Assembly: GCF_027580225.2 (NCBI RefSeq)
Contig: NC_073361.2
Span: 17,245,001 to 17,309,000, forward strand
Source: Misgurnus anguillicaudatus
Lineage: Eukaryota; Chordata; Actinopteri; Cypriniformes; Cobitidae
Length of the DNA stretch: 64,000 nt
Reading direction: 5' to 3'
Both the position numbers and the translations under genes were made by a program. Positions 43,401-55,400 of the stretch are shown piece by piece (positions within the stretch are counted from its first letter, which is position 1; every line of letters starts with the position of its first letter). The notes under the pieces were generated by a model. It saw only the letters and a program-made list of their open reading frames with translations, was not told the DNA's origin and made no database searches.

Positions 43401-46400
43401 CCATTGACACCTAGTGGCCTTGGTTGGTAAAACCACTAAAAGTGTGACAGAAAATTCATTTTTTGTTATTTTCACCTAAAATTTGGTTTAGAACTAGTTG
43501 AGACTTGTGTCTTTATTGGTGTGGCGTTTTGAGAGTAAAACATTTAAATTTATATATACATTTGATTAGAGAGTATATACTTTATTGCATTATTTTTATT
43601 ATTTAAAATAAATTTAAACGGGTATAACTTTTTTGTCATTTAATATTTACAACTTCAATTTGTCTTCTTTAAAAAGAGACCAAGATTTTGCTTCTAAACC
43701 AAAGAATGCCAGAGTTATAGTAATTTTAACGTGCAGATCACCTTTTCACCCCCCCACTCAAAAGGGGCGGTGACAGTTATAGGGTTAAAGCAATTTTATG
43801 CATTCTGACTTATTAACAATTGGTAAATGGGACATTTCACAAGACTTTTTTAAGATTTGGTGTCCCCAGAGTATATATATGTGAAGTTTTAGCTTAAAAT
43901 ACCATATAGATAATTTATGTTAAAAACATGTTAAAATTGCCACTTTGTAAGTGTGAGCAAAAATATGCCATTTTGGGGTATGTCCTTACAAATGCAAATA
44001 AGCTGACCAAATGTAAACACTGATCCCCATAATTGTGGTTTGTTGAAATTCAAACTCAATTGTGCTGTCAATTGTTCTCTCTCTCTCTGTAGTGCGGTGG
44101 TTGGATAGTGTAGATTAAGGGGCGGTATTATCCCCTTCTGACATCACAAGGGGAGCCAAATTCCTTGCTTGAAGAGAATGATTTACTAAGTTGCTGGGTT
44201 GTTCTTTATCACTTTTTTAGGTTGATAGAAGCACTGGGGACCCAATTATAGCACTTAAACATGGAAAAAGTCAGATTTTCATTATATGTCTCCTGTAAGA
44301 GTCGGATTCATCATGCTAAACATAGACAAAATGCCAAAAAAGCAGTCGGACGTGTGAGTGTTTCTGTGCCGAATGCACTTTGCTATTTCAATTTCAGTGC
44401 AGGGAGTACAGTGGAAGTCCTTATATGGGCACTTTAAACAGAATAAGCGCGCACACAAACCAACCAAGAGCAGCCCAGAGATCAACATCGGTTTTGTTTT
44501 TTTGAGGAAAACTTAAGCTTGTTCGGCTTTCCAAAGAACGCAAGCATGTGGAAACAATGGATATAGTTTATTTATCCGGGGAAGAATCGGAGTTGTGCAT
44601 GTGTGTTTGTTTAACGCTGGATTTGGTTGAAATGGGGTGATCCCAAGTAAGTAAAACTGCAGCATACATCTGTGTTTTGTTGGCAATCGGTGCATAAGTG
44701 CATATAATGTACACGACACAAACATGTAGTAAATTATGAGTTATCCACAGATAGTCGGATAATGTTTTGTGTGTGTTGCTTGCAATTCCCTCCATCCGTG
44801 ACACGCCTCCAGAAGCTCGGGTTTAATCTGTCTTTTATATATCTGATAAAACTGAAGACTCTTTGGCTATATAAAGGATGTAATACTACAGTAACATGAG
44901 ATAAGTGTGCTATGTGAGCTTTAAACATCCCTAACCACCTGATTTACCAAGGTAGTCTAACAACTCTAATCTGGTGAATCAAGATGTAATGCCTGGTCTA
45001 GTAGTTTATAGACACGATGATCATATACCTAAACAATACAACATCAGCTAATAACCAGCTAGGAACGATGTAAACTAAGCTACCATCAGAAGTTGGATTT
45101 GGTGCAGATTTGGGCTCCAAAACTGGATGAATTTACGGTCTTACTTTTCTACTTGATCTGCCTCAAAATAGGCCCCAGCGCCCAATTTCCATAGCACAGT
45201 ATGTACCTTCAAAATGCTCAGAGTGCAAGAGTAGGTTTCCGCCTTCACTGGGGACAGAGGATGAGATAAAAGCTTCAGAAATATCTTCTGACTTTCCGAC
45301 TGCAGCAGCGGGCTCGCGTGTTCAAACTTCCACCTACGAGAGACACGATTTTTACAGATTTTCATACAATGACACCTCTACGGTAGCGGCAGACAAAACA
45401 GCAGATGTCAATGGCGGTTTCTGTAATTGTAGGTAACTCACAGGTAGGAGCAAATCTGGACGCATTCCTTGACTACCGTTAAGTGCTGATGGTATGGAAA
45501 AGCATCAGTTGCTTGCTCAGCGAGATCCAAAAGTTCATGCCAATTCTTATCACCCTGTAAGAAAGCAACAAATATAGGAAAAAAACACTCAAACTTTCTA
45601 ATTATGAAAATGGCTAAAATAAAAAAACTATTTTATTTACTAATGCCATTTCAAACCTGTATTCGGTTTTTATTCATCGAAAATAAGTAAGAAAAAGAAG
45701 AAAAATCTTTATGGAACAATTTTGACAATAACAATCTTAAACTGCAAAGTAAATAAGAAAAACACCATAAAAATAGTCCACATGACATATGCACTATATT
45801 CCAAGATGTTGAAACCATACAGTTTTGAAATTCACTCAAAACTGTCACCTCCATGGACTATTTTTATCATCCTTCTTTTTATCTTTTTCTCACTTTTGGA
45901 GCTTGGCAGACATGGTCACTATGAACCGTCAATGTCATAGCAAGAGCTACACGAAGATCCTTCAAAAAATTATACTTATGCATTCCACATGAAACAAATT
46001 TGGAACAATGAGGAAACATGACGCCTATTAAATAATTATGGTGCTAACTTTCATGAGAAAATATTTCCTTTAAGGTCACCTTATATGAGAAATTCACTTT
46101 TATATGTTGTTTGAATTAGGAATGAATAATGATTAATTGTGATTAATTTATAGCAGAATAAAAGTTTTTGTTTACATCATATATGTGTGCGAACTGGGTA
46201 TAATAACTTTGTAAAGATACATGCACACACATGCATGTATATATTTAAGAAATGTTTACATGTGTATATACATTTTTTATATTTATGTATAATTTATATT
46301 TTTGTATAATATATAATTATTATTTAAATATACATAATTTTTCTTAAAATTATACATGCATGTGTGCATATTTATATATACACATAATTATTATACACAG

Positions 46401-49400
46401 TTCACACACATATATCATGTAAACAAAAACTTTTATTCTGCTATAGATTAATCGTGATTAATCGTTATGCATCCCTAGTTTGAATATAATTTTTGTATCG
46501 CCTGTGTGTGTACATAACCACCCTGTAATGATAAAAATTGGCCAAGCTGCTGGCATTTTCTGAGCAAACTGACATCACTTTGCGCAGGCCCCGCCCCAAA
46601 CCATCAAAAGGTAGAACATAATCACTTTTTTAAAACTTATTTACATAATTCATTACTACACATTCATTATGAACAATGAAGTTAGGTGATTTACTCTTTA
46701 TTAACTCTTTCCCCGCCATTGATGAGTTATCTCGTCAATCCGCAATACCGCTATTATCCACCACGTCCGCAACTTATAAAACCCGGAAGTATCACCCTAG
46801 GACAAACAGCTGTATGTCCGTGTAAGTTTTGAGGATCACTCTGCATCTGATCTATATCAAAAGTCCTTCACAAAAATGGAATTATCTCAGCTTTTTGCTT
46901 AAAATTTAGTGTTTTTTAAGAAACCTACCCATATTTGAGAGGTGATAAAAAGAAAACAAATGAAGGTAGGATGAAATGTTTTTTTTTTTTTTTTTAAAGC
47001 AGATGGTCTGTTCCTTTATTTAATATATTGTATGGTTATCAGTGTTGGGGCTAGTTACTCAAAAAAGTAATATATTACGTATTACATATTACTCTCAAAA
47101 ATAGTAATGCCTTACTTTACTTTATTACTCCCTGGAGAAAGTAACTAGTTATATTACTAGTTACATTTTTTTTCTGGACAAGAATGTTTATTTGGGCAAG
47201 CCACGGCCAAGAAAATGCTGGCTTCCTTACCCGCTACCGGACGCGGGGCACAGCGTTCGGAGAAACATTAAAGAGTGTGCACTTCACCGTCAAGTAATTT
47301 TCCTTCCGTTGAACATAATAAAATATGACTGAATCTCCACCCGTCGAAACTAGCTTTCTGTTGCTGGGAACCTTCCTCTGAAAAAGAGCTTGCCGTTGTT
47401 GACGCTTCCATTTTCCCGATCTGTCTTTGAGTGTGCCGCTGCCGCTCTGTGCTGCTGGCTGCCGGGTGTCGACCAATCGGTGATGGTAAATGATACCTTG
47501 TGCCAAACTTAGAGCAATCACTGTTTCATTCATGCCCTCCTCCCCTTCCCTTTTGTTCTCTTTTTTTGTGCCTTGTGTGATGAAGGTGCTGCTGGCGAAT
47601 GTAACTCAAGTAACTAGCTCGGGAAAACTGTAATAATATTACCATTTTCAGACGGGTAATGCCTTACACTACTAGTTACTGAAAAAAGTAATATTATTAC
47701 AGTAACTAGTTACTTTGTAACTAGTTACACCCAACACTGATGGTTATATATTTAAAGAAGAGCATTTTCTGGGAGGCATTAAACTTTTGTGAAAATCATG
47801 AAAAATGCTGGCAGGGAAAGAGTTAAAAACTGTTTTTGATTTCAGTATAGATAAAAGTAAACAGGGAGGAGAAGCAGCACAAAAACAGCACTTTTCCTCA
47901 AAATGCCTTTTCAACATGGTACTGTATAATAAATTAACTATTGGGCATTTGGACCTGAAACTTTACAAGAAAATTCTGGGGACACCGAGACTATTATTAC
48001 AGTACATCTCTAAAACATTGACAGATAAGGGTGACCTTTAAGATAAACAATCATTTGAAAAAGCAGTCCTCTTGCAGATATCCTACAAGTTTTGAATATT
48101 TTTAACTATTACCTCAGCCTGTGCATCCTTTAGAAAGGTGCATGTAGCCTCCATGCAATGAGAAATGCGAGACACTCTGCGATACATGTTGTATCTTTCA
48201 ATACAAGCCTGTTCTAGGTAAGCCACAGCTGACTCGTGTATAATAGGGTATGCCACACTGAAAGATGTATCAAGACATATGAGAAATATGGCAGCCACTG
48301 TACTTTCCGGTAGGTTCTCTCCAGCCTGTATCAAATGACAAAACAATAGGGCATAAAAAGTTAACAAGCACAAAAGTTAAAACACACATTAGTATAATGA
48401 ATAATAAATAAATCCTAATGATTTTGTTTGTAACTGCAGTGCTGTACGCATAACTGAACAATTGACCCTTTACACTGACTTCTGGGGTTTTCACACTCTC
48501 ATTTGTTTTAATAATGACCGTGAAGGACATGGCCATATGTCCATTTAGCGACGTTGACGTGGCTTATTAATGTCTAAGAATGGAACGGCCATATGCTCGC
48601 TCACCTTCTCCACAGGTAACAAGATTTGCAGGAGACGGACTGTAAATATGGCAGTGCCCACGAAGACCATACTGTGGTGGATCAGAGATGATTCAGGCTG
48701 TTCAGAGGAGGTCATGCTATGATGGTAACACATAACATCTCCCAACATCTCTATACAGGCATGTAATTTCTCCCTCTGTTGCAAAACATAAAGTACACAT
48801 TAGTACTACAATGATCTTATGGCAACAACCTGCCAGTAGGGGGCAGCAAGAGTCCTGTTCATTTTAAAGTAAGGTATAAAGATGACAGGTTTTCAAGAGC
48901 ATGCATTAAAGATCAATGAGAGGGGGAGTCATGCACTAAAATACATATTCATGTGCAAAGGGGTAGGTTCACATATGTGCACCCACAGAAAGCTTAATAT
49001 GCATGTTTATAAACATTTCTTAAAGGCAAAAAAAAAATTTTGCAGGAAGAGGCAACTTTAAAAACCCTTTCGACCTAAATCATTTTTTGTATGATTATAA
49101 TATAATGCATGTCTATGATATATTAGACATAACGTGTGTTTTGTCACAAGACACTAGAACCAATGAAATTGAAAGTTAGTCGCATATTTGAATGTACCCC
49201 ACTGATCTGTCTGTTTGTGAATATGCAATGTATCAATAGTTAAATAAGTATAAAATATTACGGTAGTCATTTTTTAAATTAGTCATCAGCTTTTGAAGAC
49301 ATATAAATATATACTGTACAAACCGATTGGAGTCATTTGGATTACTGTAATGATGGATGTAGGTAGACAATGAGCTGTAAAATTATTTGTTTGTGTTCAG

Positions 49401-52400
49401 CTGAGGAAAGGAAGTCATATACATTTGAGATGGCAAAATTGTGAATAAACTATGAATTTTCATATTTGGGTGAACTATTACTTTAACAATGAGCAATTAT
49501 AGTGTGAAATTCAAACCAAAAATAAAATAATAATTGCTTTCAAACTGGTTCCTTAAACACTCTCACGAAGCCAAATTGATGTGTAGGGCTGAGCAAACAA
49601 AACATTTAATAGCAAAGCAAGTCAGCGTTTATGCTTTTAGGAAAACCCTTGACGAGAATTATTAGACCATATACCACAGGGCCGCTGAATGCTGGTTGGT
49701 TGACAAACAAAAGAGTGTGCCTTATTTTACAGTAAACCTATGAAGTAGTTCCAGATCGACTACATTACAGTTCCATATCACGACGCCTAGTTTAACTGAA
49801 CAAAGGATTTATTTATTTAATAAATGTATTATGTATTTGAACAGATAAAGCGTAAATATATGCGTGGTAGCAAAAAATATATTGAAAAGAATAAATAAAA
49901 ATTTTAAAGAGAAGAAAATGAATACAGCCTGTTTTGTTTTTGCTTCATTCCTGATAATATAAAACTAGAACAAATTATATAATATTATATTATATAATAT
50001 TATAAAACACCCCGTTCTGGTTCTTCATTCTGATTGGTTGAGACGCGTTCTAAGCCGTGATAAAATACCCCGGTAAACCCACGGTTCAGACCGCATTACA
50101 TAAGTATCACTGCACCACTGTTGCTACCTACTGATTTAAGAACATAAACACCACAGTCTTTAATTATATTTTTTATTTTTCTATAATTGCACAATTAATG
50201 GCGATATCCTGATAAATGTCAATAAATATTGTTGAGTCATCTCGTCAATAAAGAGAAAACGCTCCCTGAGGACTTTCTAAATCAAATCTATATTTCCGAT
50301 ATTATCCACTGGGTGGCGATCTTACCCAACTTAAACACTGACGCATTCACTAAACACTAAAAACACCGTGTGTAAGTTTTGATGGCTCAGAATCTGATCT
50401 CTTACAAAAGTTCTTCACAAAACTTAATTAACTCACCGTTTAGCTGAAAATTTTAGAGGTGATAAGAGATCAAATGAAGGTAAGATGAAATTTTTGAACT
50501 TTTATGAAATCCTGCTATGCATATGAAGTAACCATTTTATAAAAGCAATAAGCCCCAAGAAGCAGTGGGTTAAGGGCTCGTTATAGTCGTGCGTAGGTCC
50601 TACGGCGTAGCCGCGATGGCGTAGGTTCCGCGTCGGTTTTCATTTATACTTTTGCGTCGTCCTCCGCGTCGACGTGCAAACACACGCGCAAACCGCTGGT
50701 AGGCAGTATCCACGCGTGTGACCACAGTAGCAGCGCGACCGTCAGAGAAGAAGAAACTTGGCAAGTTAACCCACAAATGAAGAAGAAACCGCAACTTGTT
50801 GTGTATGATTTGAGAAGACCAGCAATGATGGAAGTAAATAAACAGTGACTTTTTTTGCAGTTTGAGTTAAATCACTCCTCAACTTGGCTCATCTTTGTTT
50901 TCACCGTCGCAAACGGAAATACCTACGACGCAGTTTGTTTTACCTGACGGGAGGGGTTCTGGTGGACCAATCACAGCGCTTGCGGTCCGCGTAGAACTGA
51001 CGCGCTGTTAAAATTTTTGCGGCGTAGGACCTACGCACGACTATAAATCGCCCTTTACAGTGCATTTTATAACAGCTAAGGGGGTTCTCCGCTTCGCATC
51101 ATGCCTAACAACGCCCCTTAGCTGTTATAAAATGCACTGGTAACCCACTGCTTCTTGGGGCTTATTGCTTTATTATATTATTGCTTTATTATATTATAAA
51201 GATGAATACCAGAACAATTTATATATAAATGTATATAAATGTTGATAGGCCAACTCGTTCACATTGTTCTTATTACTGCAAACTTGCATTAACTAATGTA
51301 AATCTTACTTCAAAGAGGTTTTTTGGGCGAAATCAACAGATATGTACAGTATTCAGGGTTCCCACACCTTAGTTAGCTTCAAATTCAAGGGCCTTTCATA
51401 GACTTTCCAGGTCCAATACCCTCAAATTCAAGGACTAAATGTGGGGACACATTTCAAGTGAGAGCAAGGGTACATCGTGTTATCTTTTAGGATACATTGT
51501 TACAGTTCCCTTTCGAGGTAACTCACATTGCGTCACTGCGGTGACACTTTGGAAATGCCTCCATGGGGTAAGTGCGTCTGAATGTGTATATCAAAATCGA
51601 CCAATGGTGAGGCTTAGAGACAAAGACAGGGAGATGCGAGAGCCAGGAAGTATATCGCTATCTGAAATATTGCCAAAGGCGGTGTTACATGGACGCAGGA
51701 ACTATGGCAAGGGAGACGCAACGTCTTGTTCCCTTCTCAGGGAACAACAGTTACATACGAAACCCGAGACGTTTTACTGTGTCAAACACAACTAGGCAAA
51801 AGAGCATTTTGGTATGAATCAACATTCGCATACAGAAGATATAAGCATTTAAAGCGAACAGTTTAGCACGTGTGCTTACAAATTTTATGATATTATCCTA
51901 CACTACACGGGAGTAATATGGATTTTTTCCCCCCAGAAAACTTCTTGCATAAAATAGATTCAAGCACTTTCAATGACCTGTATCTATGTATGTAGATTTT
52001 TTTAAACTTCCCATGGCCTTGAATTTCTTCCCCAGATTCACCAACTTTCAAGGATTTCAAGAACCTATGGGAACCCTGAGTATTAAATTGTGGTCAGGAT
52101 TGTAAAAGGTTGTGAAACTGGCTTAAGAAATAACCAGTGTGCCATGATTGATGTGCGCTGATAGCTTAACATTCTACAATGACCGTCTGTCAGAGTGAGT
52201 GGAGTGCTTGGTACGGGGAGGCGACAGGTGTGTGTTTGTATGCACTGATGCAGACATCAGCCTCACGGCATCATGGAGGAGGGCTGTTGAAGACACTTGC
52301 CAGCTCTGTCGCAGTCAGGCTCTGCTCGTCCCACACCTCAGGGGCAACACTGTCTCCCAGAAGCCCCTGTGCCGCCGCCAGCAACTCCATCGCCCGCTGG

Positions 52401-55400
52401 AAAACCTTCAGGCTCTCTTAAAGCGTGGAGATGAAAGAGGAAAATTTGAAAAGATGGATGAAATTTGAAAGCATGTCCGTAATTGTAACGGCGCAGCTGT
52501 AGCTGAGGTTTTAAGAGGTCTCTGACCTGTCTTGATGAGAGGGAGAGCGTGCTCTACAACCGCCACGCCGAATCTAGCCAGGCTCCACTGCTGAAGCTGT
52601 AGCTCCAGTGAATCTTCCGCCTCCATCTCTAGGGGAAGCTCCAGGTGGGGCTGCGGGAGGGGAGACTGCTGGGCCGGCCCAGGGGGAAGCCCTCCCTGAC
52701 TGCTGCTACCGCTATATACAATAAAAAGAAAAACTTAATGCGCAAAAACGTGGATGGTTGTGGGCAACATTTGAAAAAATTATAACAGTTTAAGGCAGTG
52801 TTGAATTCCTCTTCTATATTTTGTTCTTCTCATCTTTTGATATACTTTACAGTATAAATCTAAATTTAGCAGTTATGGCCTGGCCTTAAAGGGGTCCTTG
52901 ATTATGATTTTACATTTTAACTTCAGTTTGTGTGTGTAACGTTGCTGTTTGAGCATGAACAACATCTGCAAAGTTATAAATGCAAAAAGACAATATTGTC
53001 CAAAATCGCTTTTTAAAAACTACATCGAGTGAGCTTCTTCCTGGGTTAGTGACATCACAAACACCAAAATTTAAACAAACACTGCCCCCAGGATCATGCC
53101 CTAAAGGGGATGAGGACATGTTGGGCTACTTTTTATGATGCAGCAAGGATGTATACAAAGGCCAAAGCTGTTTCGCTACGCTATCCAGCTAGCCAATTCA
53201 ATTCATGAGGCAAATTTCTTCCACCCTGTCCAATGAAAATGAATACTTTTTATAACTGTTTATGTGAATGACCTTTGCTGTGATTGGCTTACCCTTACGA
53301 AAAATTAACAATGGTTTCTTTATGGTAAAAGTGTAGGAACTATGGTTCATTGGTGTATTGATTACTATTAGCAAAACCATGATTTTACCATAGAAACCAT
53401 GGTTTAAATCTGGTCTTTGAAAACTTTAGTAAATGTAAACTTTTGTGGTTTTACTATACTGCCCTCCAAAGGCTAAGTGCAGTATCTACGCAAACACTGA
53501 AACTGAGAAAAATGGCTTTAAAGTTTTTTACACCAGCCAGTCAAACATGTTACTGCAATTTTGGCACACACATTTCTCTGAATTGGGACAAAATTTAACC
53601 AGGAGACTTTGTCACAAGACACAACAGATCTCACAAAGCCCATTTTAACCCTTAACTCAATTTTGACCAAATGCGTAGTTACTGCGCTTTCGCTTTGTAG
53701 GGCAGTATAGTAATCATGTTTTTTTGGTTTTAACTGTAATAAAACCATGGTTACTTTTTGTAAGGGTACCTATATGCACCAGCATAATTAACGCTGATTC
53801 TAAATATTAAATAGATATTAATATGAATATGCAAAAAAGATCATTAAAAGTTTGGTTAATAGCAATGTTTCTTAGCATCCTGGTTAAAAAAATGCAGAAA
53901 AAAATACAACTTATTGCTTACATATACACATTATACAACAACCATGTATATTGACTGAAACAATTCCTTTAAAGGGCACCTATTATGGCCTTTTTACAAT
54001 ATGTAATAGAAGTCTTGGGGGGGCACAGAATGTGTCTGTAAAGTTTCAGCTCAAAATTCCCAACAGATTTATTATATTACATTTATTAAAGTATGTCCAA
54101 AATGCCCCTATTTGGGTGGCAGCGCTGTTTTAATGTCTGTATCTTTAAATGCAAAAGATCTACAGCTCCTCATTTCCTTATCAACAGACAGTGCAGGACT
54201 GTTAGTGGGTGGGGTGAACGCAACCACCCTAAGATGAAAAAAATTCAGCTGCTCCTTGTTTTTTAATCCTCATTAAACCAAAGCAGTCTCATTAGACATG
54301 CCGTTTTGATTCTCGTATCAATGTGAGATCACAAGGACCAGGTGGATTTTTTTCATTGTAGGGTGGTTGTGTTCACACACTGCCAACACACATTGTGTCC
54401 AAAGGGAATTTGGCATAATAGGTGCCCTTTAATGGTTAAAAAATAACTTTTGTATGAACCTAGAAGAGGCAGCATCCCCATCCTGGCCATCACCACGCAG
54501 CCGCTGACCAGGCCGGCCCACTACAGAGGGTCTTGGAGAACATTCTTCTGGGGTAGAGACACCGGAGCGCTGTGTCCCCCTCACCTCCTGAGAGTAGGAG
54601 ATGGAGGAGTTTTGAGACACAGGATCTATAGGGGTGAGACAATAAGATGGATATAAAATATATTTAGTGAAATATATAAACAAACAAAAAGAATTTCCTC
54701 ACCAAGTTTAAAATTACATTTAGAAGACATTTAAATCATGCTAGATTAAAGGGGACATTTCACAAGACTTTTCTGAGAAGTAAAATAAATCTTTGGTGTT
54801 TTCTCCAGAGTACGTATGTGAAGTTTTAGCTCAAATATCATATAGATAATTTATTATAATATGTTAAAATTGCCACTTTGTAGGTGTAAGCAAAAAAGTG
54901 CCGTTTTGGGTGTGTCATTTAAATGCAAATGAGCTGATCTCTGCCTAAATGACAGTGTCATGGTTGGATAGTGCAGATTAAGGGGCGGTATTATCCCCTT
55001 CTGACATCACAAGGGGAGCCAAATTTCAATGACCTATTTTTTCACATGCTTGCAGGATTGGTCACCACAGTTACTGGGTTAATCTCTTTCACATTTTCTA
55101 GGTTGATAGAAGTACTGGGAACCCCATTATAGCACTTAAACATGGAAAAAGTCAGATTTTCATGATATGTCCCTTTTAAGTAATTATTTTTCATATGGGT
55201 GTGGCTGGACACCTTGCTTGGCGGAGCGGAAGCTCGGATCCCTGTAGAAACGCAGACGACTCCTCAGGTTTCTACAAAGCTGCTCCAGACAGGTCAACGC
55301 TTGAAACGTCAGGTAACTGACATCACTATCAGTGTTTAGCCTAAGAAGTGACAGAAGACTCTGAACAGGAAAGCAACAACACAGAGAAGCAGAAATTTGT

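Noticed and set aside
44513..44928. Overlapping minus-strand frames of 64-78 codons as a small gene
   Set aside because: They lie in different frames in one intron, share no motif and have no supporting splice or conservation evidence.
47234..47533. 99-codon minus-strand frame as a gene
   Set aside because: It lies wholly inside a hAT-like element and is not recognisable as a protein; kept only as a point to check.
52296..52301. GT at 52296 as the exon 10 donor instead of the GC donor
   Set aside because: It shifts the phase, so exon 11 would be read out of frame and lose the clear match to rotatin.
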